Assembly (NCBI GenBank): GCA_044230315.1
Contig: JBGARJ010000029.1
Span: forward strand, 1 to 64,000
Length of the DNA: 64,000 bases
Direction: 5' to 3'
Source: M3007 sp044230315
GTDB lineage: Bacteria > Bacteroidota > Bacteroidia > Chitinophagales > Saprospiraceae
This document shows positions 34,336 through 42,321 of this stretch, piece after piece (position 1 is the first letter of the stretch; each line of letters opens with the position of its first letter). The position numbers and the translations under genes are program-made. Below the pieces are notes generated by a model. That model made no database searches. It was not told the origin of the DNA and saw nothing but the letters and a program-made list of their open reading frames with translations.

Positions 34336-34737
34336 ATGAAATTGTATGCCATTATTTTGGCAATTGTTCTTGGCGCAGGCCTGTTCTTTGCTTCCGGCTG
34401 TTACTATGACAATTACCAGGAATTGCACCCGGAGTTGTTGCTCAACACTGGTTCCTGCGATACAACGATCACCATTCGTTACAGCACAGATATTGCTCCG
34501 ATCATGACCGGCACCTGTGGCGCCAACAACTCATGCCACAATGCGTCCAGTACCAGCAACGTTCACCTGGCCCAGTACGACGTGGTGCGCCAGATTGCCC
34601 TGAATGGGATCTTGTGGAGTTCGATCACCTGGGATGGCAATGCGGTGTACATGCCGCAGGGCAGTTCGACCAAGATCAGCGATTGTTACCAGGCAAAAAT
34701 CCGGAAGTGGATCGATGAAGGCGCTCCGGACAATTGA
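34336..34737 (+). CDS. Cytochrome-c-like lipoprotein with CX5CH motif
   Basis: 133 residues. The lipobox FASGC places the lipid on Cys22. The domain resembles its upstream neighbour (STDIAPIMTGTC...), but the presumed haem site is CGANNSCHN, with five residues between the cysteines. The C-terminal part has YMPQGSSTKISDC and ends KIRKWIDEGAPDN, like the tail of cytochrome-type modules. Whether haem is attached with such spacing is unknown. It begins 30 bp after the previous gene, in the same probable operon. Confidence 0.7.
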   Translation: MKLYAIILAIVLGAGLFFASGCYYDNYQELHPELLLNTGSCDTTITIRYSTDIAPIMTGTCGANNSCHNASSTSNVHLAQYDVVRQIALNGILWSSITWDGNAVYMPQGSSTKISDCYQAKIRKWIDEGAPDN

Positions 34738-34795
34738 CGTACACGAGGGGTATCATTTTCCCTTTTTAATTTCACGTATCGCTTTGCGCTCGTTC

Positions 34796-35662
34796 ATGAA
34801 ATCATTGCTGCTTATTGCCGGTATTTGGCTCAGCTTAGCGTCCTGGAATGCTTTATTTGCCCAGGATGACCTGCTTAAAGGGTTGGAACCGGAGCCGACG
34901 AATAATATAGCCCTGGCTACCTTTAAGGGGACCCGCCTGATCAACTTTCAAACGCTCGAAGTGCCGGGCAAACGGACACTGGATTTTCGGATATCGCACC
35001 GCTTCGGGGCGTTCAACAGCGGATTCAACAACTTTTTCGGCCTCGACGGCGGCGCCAGTATTCGGATTGGGTTGGATTACAGTTTCGACGGCCGTTTCGC
35101 ATTTGGCATCGGCCGAACTTCGTATGAAAAAATGCTGGACGGCTTTGTGAAATACCGCTTGTTGCGGCAACAGGAACCGCGTGGCATGCCGATCAGCATC
35201 ACGCTCCTGGCCAGCATGTATTCCACCTTGCAAAAGGATACCCTGAAATACGCGCAGGTGACCAACCGGTTTTCCTATGCCTACCAGGTGATGATCGGGC
35301 GCAAATTTTCCGACCGCTTCTCCCTGCAAATCGCCCCCACGATGATCCACTACAACCTGGCCCAACACATTTCGGATAAAAACGACGTGTATATCCTGGC
35401 GGCGGCTACCCGGTTCAAATTCACCAAGCGCATGGCCCTGACCCTCGAATACGGCTGGCGGCCGCTGGAATACACCCGCCAGAAATACTACGACAGCCTT
35501 GGTGCCGGCGTAGACATTGAGACCGGCGGGCACGTTTTTCAGTTTTTTGTCACTAACTCGTTCGGGCTGCTGGAAAACCAGTTTCTGCCCCATACCGAAT
35601 TCAAATGGTCCAATATGGGCATCCGCCTGGGCTTTAATATTTCCCGCGTATTTACCCTCTGA
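34796..35662 (+). CDS. DUF5777-family outer-membrane beta-barrel protein
   Basis: 288 residues. A signal peptide (LLLIAGIWLSLASWNALFAQ) is followed by an antiparallel beta pattern throughout, starting with ALATFKGTRLINFQTLEVPGK and continuing RTLDFRISHRFGAFNSG, which identifies the DUF5777 barrel family. It ends in an aromatic-rich strand (GIRLGFNISRVFTL) as barrels do. The family is repeatedly found beside small cytochrome-like lipoproteins in Bacteroidota, as here, and may carry or anchor redox proteins at the outer membrane; that role is inference. The start at 34796 gives the clean signal peptide. Confidence 0.8.
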   Translation: MKSLLLIAGIWLSLASWNALFAQDDLLKGLEPEPTNNIALATFKGTRLINFQTLEVPGKRTLDFRISHRFGAFNSGFNNFFGLDGGASIRIGLDYSFDGRFAFGIGRTSYEKMLDGFVKYRLLRQQEPRGMPISITLLASMYSTLQKDTLKYAQVTNRFSYAYQVMIGRKFSDRFSLQIAPTMIHYNLAQHISDKNDVYILAAATRFKFTKRMALTLEYGWRPLEYTRQKYYDSLGAGVDIETGGHVFQFFVTNSFGLLENQFLPHTEFKWSNMGIRLGFNISRVFTL

Positions 35663-35691
35663 TTCATTCTCATTAAATTGTCTTCTGACCT

Positions 35692-36441
35692 ATGCGAACA
35701 CTCCTCTTTGGGCTATCTCTGGCAGCAGCATTGGTGGTATTGTTTTTGCCCTCCTGCCGCCATGAACTGGTATTGCCGATGGACGGCGGCACAGACCCCC
35801 AGGATACGGTACCGCCTCCACCCGTAGATTCCGGCGACTACACGGGGGTACCTTGCAGCCCCGATACCGTTTATTTCGTCAACCAGGTGTTGCCCCTGAT
35901 CGTCTCGCAATGCGCAAAATCGGGCTGTCACGATGTGCAATCCCACCAAGAAGGGGTAGTGCTGGTTGACTACCAACGAATTATATCAACCGGAAAAGTG
36001 AAAGCCGGATTGCCATCCAGTAGTAAGCTGTACACCTCCCTGAATGTAAGCGATCCAAATGACCGCATGCCGCCGGCGCCTAATTCGGCCCTGACTACCG
36101 ATCAGAAAAACCTGATCAAGAAATGGATCGAGCAGGGCGCGAAAAACAACGAGTGCAACGAAGGTTACGGCAGTTGCGATACCACCGGCGTGACGTACGC
36201 CAATTTTGTCAATGCGCTCATGGCCAATCAATGCACGGGTTGCCACGGTGCTTCCAACCCCTCGGGCGGCATAAAACTGACCACTTATGCAGAAGTAAAG
36301 GCCAGTGGCCAGAGCGGACAATTGTACGGCTCCATTGCGCATCTGTCGGGGTATAAAGCCATGCCGGACGGCGCTCCGGCCTTGTCAACTTGTTTTGTCA
36401 ACAAGGTAAAAGCCTGGGTTAACCAGGGTATGCCGCAGTAG
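35692..36441 (+). CDS. Two-module cytochrome-c-like lipoprotein
   Basis: 249 residues. The lipobox FLPSC (Cys22) is followed by a Pro/Asp-rich linker and two modules. The first has CAKSGCHD (CX4CH, about residues 67-73) and RMPPAPNSALTTDQKNLIKKWI. The second has the canonical CTGCHG (about residues 182-186) and KAMPDGAP. It looks like a fusion of the single-module type seen upstream with an ordinary c-type module. It would hold up to two haems on a membrane-anchored carrier. It lies 30 bp after the DUF5777 barrel gene. Confidence 0.75.
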   Translation: MRTLLFGLSLAAALVVLFLPSCRHELVLPMDGGTDPQDTVPPPPVDSGDYTGVPCSPDTVYFVNQVLPLIVSQCAKSGCHDVQSHQEGVVLVDYQRIISTGKVKAGLPSSSKLYTSLNVSDPNDRMPPAPNSALTTDQKNLIKKWIEQGAKNNECNEGYGSCDTTGVTYANFVNALMANQCTGCHGASNPSGGIKLTTYAEVKASGQSGQLYGSIAHLSGYKAMPDGAPALSTCFVNKVKAWVNQGMPQ

Positions 36442-36545
36442 ACGCCTATCTCCATATGCAAACGATACGCAAACAACCGTATCCCGGATGGTAATCACCG
36501 TCTAAGAGTACGTTCAAACGATTCACACAAAAACAAATCAATAAT

Positions 36546-37109
36546 ATGAAACGCACGCTGCAAATTGCCTTGTTGTTTTCCGCGCTGACGCTCCCGGTAC
36601 TCCTCCCGGCACAGCGCCTGTTCACCCGCGACGCCAAAGTGTATTTTGACGCTACGTCCAAAAGCTCTCCGGAACGGGTGGATGCCACCAATAAAAGCGG
36701 CACCCTGGTGGTGGATGTTGCTTCCGGACGCGTGGAAGCCGCGGTATTGGTGAGCAATTTTTTATTTGAAAAAGCCCTCATGCAAGAACACTTCAATGAA
36801 AACTATATGGAAAGCTCCAAATTCCCCAAGGCTACCTTCAAGGGGAAACTGGAAGACCCGACCAAAGTTGATTTTACAAAAGACGGAACCTATACGGCCA
36901 CCCTGGTTGGCGACCTTACGGTGCACGGTGTGACGAAACCGGTCAAAGTTCCGGTAACCTTCCAAATCAAGAGTGGCAAAGTAGCCGCCACCACTGCCTT
37001 CGACGTGGCCCTGGCCGACTTCGGCATTTCCATTCCTTCGGTCGTAAGCGACAAATTGAGCAAAGCGGCAAAGATCTCGATCCAGTCGACCCTGGAGCCC
37101 ATGAAATAA
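36546..37109 (+). CDS. YceI family secreted protein
   Basis: 187 residues with a signal peptide (IALLFSALTLPVLLPAQ). The YceI lipocalin-like barrel is shown by the pattern AKVYFDATSKSSPERVDATN, FNENYMESSKFPKATFKGKL, and GDLTVHGVTKPVKVPVTF. Family members bind isoprenoid or other amphiphilic ligands in the periplasm; the ligand here is unknown. It closes the cytochrome/barrel gene run and is followed by a hairpin terminator. Confidence 0.92.
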   Translation: MKRTLQIALLFSALTLPVLLPAQRLFTRDAKVYFDATSKSSPERVDATNKSGTLVVDVASGRVEAAVLVSNFLFEKALMQEHFNENYMESSKFPKATFKGKLEDPTKVDFTKDGTYTATLVGDLTVHGVTKPVKVPVTFQIKSGKVAATTAFDVALADFGISIPSVVSDKLSKAAKISIQSTLEPMK

Positions 37110-37166
37110 GGCGACCGGCACACGTCGTATCCTTGCCAAAAACAGGTGCTTAATCCAAACAAACAA

Positions 37167-37195
37167 ACGCCGTTCCGATCTTTTCGGGACGGCGT
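37167..37195 (+). terminator. Rho-independent terminator after the YceI gene
   Basis: The stem ACGCCGT (37167-37173) pairs with ACGGCGT (37189-37195), extended by a TCC/GGG pairing, with a loop containing TCTTTT. A T-rich tract CTTCTTTGT follows. It lies 58 bp after the YceI stop and 39 bp before the end of the convergent M48 gene, so it may serve both directions. Confidence 0.75.
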
Positions 37196-37233
37196 CTTCT
37201 TTGTCTGTTGTGAAAATCTTGTACTTGTGCAGT

Positions 37234-38298
37234 TCAGCGTCGCTTGAGCGCTCGCCAGATATTCTGCAAACCAGCGGGAATGCTATCGGTTCGCGTTCCG
37301 GCAGAAGCGATTTGTTTTTCGGCTTCCATTACGCGTTCCTTCAGGCCCGGGTGGGTGCTGAGAAAGGTCGGTACCGCGGCCGTGTTACTTTCGGAAGCCT
37401 GCATTTTTCGAAACAAATCGGGCATGCCGTGCATCGGAATATTACTGTCGCGCATCAATTGCAACCCTTCTTCATCCGCTTCCAGCTCCAGACTGCGGGA
37501 GTACGACAAGCCGGCCAGGGCGCGGCTATTGCGGGCTACAATACCGGAAAGCCGATAAGTGTTGCCCAGTAAAAGGCTGAGAAACATTTCGTTGGCCAGT
37601 TCGCGAAAAATCGCCCGGGTGGAGTGGTGCAGCTGTACGTGGCTGGCTTCATGCGCCAGCAAGCCGGCAAATTGCTCCGGCGCATCCATCAAACCGATGA
37701 TGCTGTCGAACACGACGATATGGCCGCCGGGCAGTGCAAACGCATTTACTACCGGCTCGTGTACTACGGTAATCTTCATCGGATAGATGCCGCCATATCC
37801 CAACCCATCGTAAAATTGTTGGGCCAAAGACGTCTGAGCCGTATCTACATGGTACGCTGTGATCAGGTTTTGGTACCAGCTGTCGCCAATTTGCCGCTCA
37901 GTATCCGGTGACACTTCGCCGGCTGCCCGTTCTGCCACGCTGGGCACCACCCAAAAATACAGCGCCAGAAGAGGAGCAGCCACCAGCAATATGGCTACCA
38001 GGCAGCCCGTGACCCCGATTTTGTCAAAAAACGAACGATGGAATAAGCGCAACTGCGCATAATCCCGTTGGAGCGCCGTACCGAAATCCGGATCCGGCAC
38101 TTCCAGGAAAAGCTCGCCGTTTTGCAGGATGACCGAGCCGTCGTCGAACCGGCGGGCCGATTGTAATTCGGAAGGCAGCCAGAGGAGGTTTTCGGTTTCG
38201 CTTTGAATATGAATACCGTCCGCCGCAAGGAAAACGGTGACCAGTGTTTTCGCTTTTGCCTGGTTTCGGTAAAGTGTCGAAGGGAAAATTGCCGGCAT
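37234..38298 (-). CDS. M48 family zinc metallopeptidase, membrane-anchored
   Basis: 354 residues. An N-terminal region of about 90 residues precedes one membrane helix (GCLVAILLVAAPLLALYFWVV, about residues 97-117). The peptidase domain has HEASH (H216, E217, H220) as the zinc site, the third ligand Glu in LELEADEEGL, and NAFALPGGHIVVF, all typical of M48/Oma1-like proteases. The active domain would face the periplasm. The likely role is cleavage of misfolded or lipoprotein substrates, as in BepA-type relatives; not shown. It is convergent with the YceI gene. Confidence 0.9.
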   Translation of the reverse strand: MPAIFPSTLYRNQAKAKTLVTVFLAADGIHIQSETENLLWLPSELQSARRFDDGSVILQNGELFLEVPDPDFGTALQRDYAQLRLFHRSFFDKIGVTGCLVAILLVAAPLLALYFWVVPSVAERAAGEVSPDTERQIGDSWYQNLITAYHVDTAQTSLAQQFYDGLGYGGIYPMKITVVHEPVVNAFALPGGHIVVFDSIIGLMDAPEQFAGLLAHEASHVQLHHSTRAIFRELANEMFLSLLLGNTYRLSGIVARNSRALAGLSYSRSLELEADEEGLQLMRDSNIPMHGMPDLFRKMQASESNTAAVPTFLSTHPGLKERVMEAEKQIASAGTRTDSIPAGLQNIWRALKRR

Positions 38299-38336
38299 TT
38301 CTTGTTTTTGTCCGATTTCCTGTCTGGGTGAATACT

Positions 38337-38344
38337 TAATTTTG
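38337..38344 (+). promoter_or_regulatory. Possible -7 element for the metalloprotease gene
   Basis: TAATTTTG fits TAnnTTTG and lies 33 bases before the start codon at 38377. A TTTG at 38307-38310 is 26 bases upstream, longer than the usual spacer, so the pair is weak. Confidence 0.35.
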
Positions 38345-38376
38345 CGTATTATCCTGATATGACTTAATATTCTGCT

Positions 38377-41300
38377 ATGCGTTTTGCTGCTCTCTTCCTG
38401 CCGGTTTTGTTTTTATGCTTGCCTGCTGTTCTTTTCCCGCAAAATATAAAACCGGTAACAGCCCGGATCCAGGAATTGCAGCAAGAGGGTAACGTATTTT
38501 CCCCGGTCGATCTTTTTTCGGTACCCCTTAAAAAAACGACGGAACAGCCCTCGCAACTCGAACGCAACACCCAATACCTGCGGCTTGACGCCGAAAGGTT
38601 GCACCAACTGAACATGCAGCGGCCCGAATGGATCACGCTGAATTTGCCCTGGCATGGCACCACGCTTCGTATCGACCTGTACCAGGCGCAGATTCTGGCC
38701 GAAGATTTTAATATCGAAACCAGCGGACATGAAGCATTCGCCTACACGCCGGGCGTTTACTACCGCGGGATCATCCGGGGTGAGCCGGATGCCGTAGCTG
38801 CGATCAGTTTTTTTGAAGATGAAGTGATTGGTGTGGTATCGCACCCTTTGTGGGGCAACCTCAACCTGGGCCGACTCGACCAGCCCACCAACCGCCTCGA
38901 TTATGTGCTGTTCAGCGACAGCGATCTTCCCGAAAAGCCGCATTTCGAATGTACCGACCTCACGCCGGATGGCTGGCAACCCAAGAAAGGCCTACCACAT
39001 TCCAAAACAGAGGTTACCGGCTGCGTGCGGGTGTTTCTGGAAGGCGATTTTGCCCTTTTTCAGGATAAAGGTTCGATAACCAATACGGTTAACTACCTGA
39101 CGGGGTTGTACAATGTCGTCACCACGCTGTACGCCAATGAATCCATTTCGACGGTTATTTCTCAACTGTACATCTGGACGACGCAAGACCCCTATCCCTC
39201 CAGTTCAAGTGCCGATGCTTTGTCTTATTTTCAGTCGTACCGAACCAGTTTCAGCGGCGACCTTGCCCACCTGATCACGCTGGCTGGCGGCGGACTTGGC
39301 GGGCGGGGCTATATTGATGTGTTATGCAGCTCAGGTTTCAATTATGCCTTCAGTAATATCTATTCGAACTATTCCAATTACCCGACTTATTCCTGGACGA
39401 TCAATGTCGTAACCCATGAAATGGGTCACAACCTGTCGTCACACCACACGCACTGGTGCGGTTGGGCCGGCGGCGCCATCGACACCTGCGGGCCCGTAGC
39501 CGGCTATCCCACCGAAGGGGGCTGCGCTCCCGGCCCGCCGCCCACCAACGGCGGCACGATGATGAGTTATTGCCACCTGACCTCATATGGCGTTAATTTC
39601 ACCAATGGCTTCGGACCCTTGCCTGGCCAGGCGATCCGCAACGCTGTGACGGCTGCCAGTTGCCTGCCTGCGGCCTGTCCGACGTATTCCTGTACTGCGC
39701 CGGCAAATCTTACCGTCAGCAGTATCACCGCATCTTCCGCCGTCATTGGTTGGAATGCCGTGAGCGGCGCTACCTCCTATAACCTGCAATACCGGCTTTC
39801 AGGTACGTCTAACTGGACCACGGTTACCGGGGCCAGCAACCCGTACACGATCATGGGGCTGTCGGGGTCTACTCTCTACGAAGTGCAGGTACAAGCTGTT
39901 TGCGGTGGCAATTCCTCCTCCTACCGGGTGGGCATTGTGTTCAAGACAGCCGCCTCGGCCTGTGCCGAGCCCAGCGATATTACTACCAGCGGCCCTACGG
40001 GCGCCACGATCGATGTCGACTGGACGGAAAACGGCACCGCAACAGAATGGGATGTGCAATACGGCACACAAGGTTTTTCCCTCGGCTCAGGAACCACCGA
40101 GCATGCCACTTCAAAACCCCATACCATTAGTGGATTGACCAGTCTGACCATGTATGACGTGTATGTCCGGTCTACCTGTGGCGGCGCCCTGGGCAACAGT
40201 ACTTGGGTGGGCCCTTATACGTTCACCAACCCGCTGGCCAATGATCTGTCATCCGGTGCGATTGAAATTTTTGTGGATCAAAACTGCCCGGGGACCAACA
40301 TTTATACCAATGTCGGCTCAACTGTGAGCTCCGGAGAGTTCAGCCCATCCTCCGCAAATGGCGGCTACTGGGATACGAATGCCAGCAATACGGTATGGTT
40401 TAAATTCACGGCGCCGTCGTCGGGTTCTGTCAAGATCACCACAGATATTGCGCCGCTGGGTACCCTGTCTGACACGCAAGTTGCCTTGTACGACAACCAA
40501 AGCCCAACCAGTATCGACCAATTGCTGGTGAGTAATGAAGACGGCGGTACTCAGGGGGTGGGCTTTGCCGGTGTGGCCTATTACAGCGGTCTTGCGCCGG
40601 GCTCTATTTATTATATTCAGGTGGATGGGTGGAATTCCGCCGTAGGAACATTCTGTATCGCTGTCTATGAAACCTTTGTTATACCCAACCCAGGGACCAC
40701 TTGCACGTCGTACACGCAAACGTCGGTCAATGGCAGCGCAACACCCGACAAATGGTACAATGTATATTCCAAACCGACCGGCTATAATATTGGCCAAACC
40801 GTGGCTGCCATCAAGAGCTCGCTGGACCTGGGAACCGTGACGGTGCAGGAGATCCGGAATTCAAGTGTACCCACTGCTCCGAATGGCGTAAAATACATGC
40901 AACGGTATTATAACATTAATTCTACGCTAAATCAGAGCGGACCCAAACAAGTCCGGTTGTTTTATTCGGACAGCGAACTAAACAGCCTGAAAACGGCGAC
41001 CGGCCTGACCGGCAAGAGTGCCAATGACCTGAATATTTCGCATTATGACGGGGTATCGGAAGACTGTACTCCCAATAACAACGCTTCCACTGGCACAACG
41101 CTGCTGACCGATGTTTCAGCCACGTCGATCGGAAGTTCCGGGTTGTTTTTCCTGGAATTTGAATCGCCGGGCTTTTCTGAATTCGGCGCCGTATTCGGTT
41201 CGGCTTCGCTGCCGGTCGAATTGTTGTATTTCAAAGGCATGGTATCCGGAACAGAAAATGTTCTCGAATGGAAAACCGCCGTAGAAAAGGGTGTGGCAGA

Positions 41301-41748
41301 TTTTGTGCTGGAACGCTCCGCCGATGGTTCAGGGTCTTGGCTGGAAATTGGCCGTCTGATGCCGGTGGCTGGTTCGGCATTCCCCAAACAGTACCGGCTG
41401 AATGATGCCCGACCACTTGGCGTCGGCTATTATCGCCTGAAAATCAATGATCTGGATGGCAGCATCGGCTATTCTAACATCGTGCTGTTGGAAAGAGCCC
41501 TGCCCGATGGATTGCAAAGTGTGTACCCGAATCCGGCTGAAGAGGTGCTTTTTGCGGTATTTCAATCTGCCAGGGAGATAACCCATACGTTTCGGATTTG
41601 GGGCCCGGACGGCCGTCTTTTGTTGGAACAGCCTATCCTGGTGGCTACCGGGATGAACGTGTTGCCCTTCTCTGTCGAAAGCCTCCCGGCCGGGCTGTAT
41701 TATCTGGCGGTGCCGGGGGCCGGGGCGCTGCCGTTTTGGAAGCAATGA
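38377..41748 (+). CDS. Secreted M12B-like (reprolysin-type) metalloprotease with FN3 and T9SS domains
   Basis: 1123 residues. A signal peptide is followed by an M12B-type propeptide region (YYRGIIRGEPDAVAAIS, about residues 125-145). The catalytic domain has HEMGHNLSSHH (about residue 346 onward) and the Met-turn MMSYCH. The usual Gly of HExGHNxG is Ser here. Two fibronectin type III domains follow (about 440-615), then a pre-peptidase-like PPC domain (about 620-770), a further beta region, and a T9SS type A sorting domain (VYPNPAEEVL, about residue 1045 to the end). It is expected to be exported through type IX secretion and anchored or released at the surface. Substrate is unknown. Confidence 0.88.
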   Translation: MRFAALFLPVLFLCLPAVLFPQNIKPVTARIQELQQEGNVFSPVDLFSVPLKKTTEQPSQLERNTQYLRLDAERLHQLNMQRPEWITLNLPWHGTTLRIDLYQAQILAEDFNIETSGHEAFAYTPGVYYRGIIRGEPDAVAAISFFEDEVIGVVSHPLWGNLNLGRLDQPTNRLDYVLFSDSDLPEKPHFECTDLTPDGWQPKKGLPHSKTEVTGCVRVFLEGDFALFQDKGSITNTVNYLTGLYNVVTTLYANESISTVISQLYIWTTQDPYPSSSSADALSYFQSYRTSFSGDLAHLITLAGGGLGGRGYIDVLCSSGFNYAFSNIYSNYSNYPTYSWTINVVTHEMGHNLSSHHTHWCGWAGGAIDTCGPVAGYPTEGGCAPGPPPTNGGTMMSYCHLTSYGVNFTNGFGPLPGQAIRNAVTAASCLPAACPTYSCTAPANLTVSSITASSAVIGWNAVSGATSYNLQYRLSGTSNWTTVTGASNPYTIMGLSGSTLYEVQVQAVCGGNSSSYRVGIVFKTAASACAEPSDITTSGPTGATIDVDWTENGTATEWDVQYGTQGFSLGSGTTEHATSKPHTISGLTSLTMYDVYVRSTCGGALGNSTWVGPYTFTNPLANDLSSGAIEIFVDQNCPGTNIYTNVGSTVSSGEFSPSSANGGYWDTNASNTVWFKFTAPSSGSVKITTDIAPLGTLSDTQVALYDNQSPTSIDQLLVSNEDGGTQGVGFAGVAYYSGLAPGSIYYIQVDGWNSAVGTFCIAVYETFVIPNPGTTCTSYTQTSVNGSATPDKWYNVYSKPTGYNIGQTVAAIKSSLDLGTVTVQEIRNSSVPTAPNGVKYMQRYYNINSTLNQSGPKQVRLFYSDSELNSLKTATGLTGKSANDLNISHYDGVSEDCTPNNNASTGTTLLTDVSATSIGSSGLFFLEFESPGFSEFGAVFGSASLPVELLYFKGMVSGTENVLEWKTAVEKGVADFVLERSADGSGSWLEIGRLMPVAGSAFPKQYRLNDARPLGVGYYRLKINDLDGSIGYSNIVLLERALPDGLQSVYPNPAEEVLFAVFQSAREITHTFRIWGPDGRLLLEQPILVATGMNVLPFSVESLPAGLYYLAVPGAGALPFWKQ

Positions 41749-42321
41749 ACCGTTACTTCTGTCTTTTTCCGCTGGGATTAAATCGGCGGAAGCCAAAACA
41801 CCAGGAAAAAAGCCATTTTCGCCTGCAGTGAAGCGGATTAAATAGAAGCAATTGGGGCAGGTTAAAATTTGCATGTGGGCAAGGCAAACCAAGCATTTTC
41901 ATATTTGGCGAGTTTTTTGCCCCTTTTTAGATGAAAAAAGCCCAACCTAAAGGGATGGCGCGTACATTTGACCAAGTATTCTAAATCGCTTATCCCGGTT
42001 TTAGTTTCAATTCGTATTTATGATAATCCGGTAATCCTTTAATCCTGTGTATACTCATGAGCGTCGAAATAATGAACATCTGAATTTCAGTATTCGCTCT
42101 CCTTTCCGAATGCCCTGGCGTGCGCCGGGGAGTTCGCCTCGATCAAACACTAATTTCTTGAATACACCAAGCCGTAAGTTGCTGGAATAAGGTCGCTTGT
42201 TTCAGTTCGCCGGCATTTTGTATTGCTACTGATAACGCGCCTCGGGTTGTGGTTAGCCATGGCAATATGCCAGTATCCAGTTGTATAAACCTATGCTACA
42301 AACCTTTAAATAAATGTAACG
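41749..42321. other. Intergenic region, no gene seen
   Basis: 573 bp between two secreted-protein genes. It contains two GATTAAAT strings (41776-41783, 41836-41843) and T-rich patches near 41911-41938 but no clear terminator hairpin, RNA gene or promoter pair. The upstream region of the giant gene probably holds its promoter. Confidence 0.45.
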
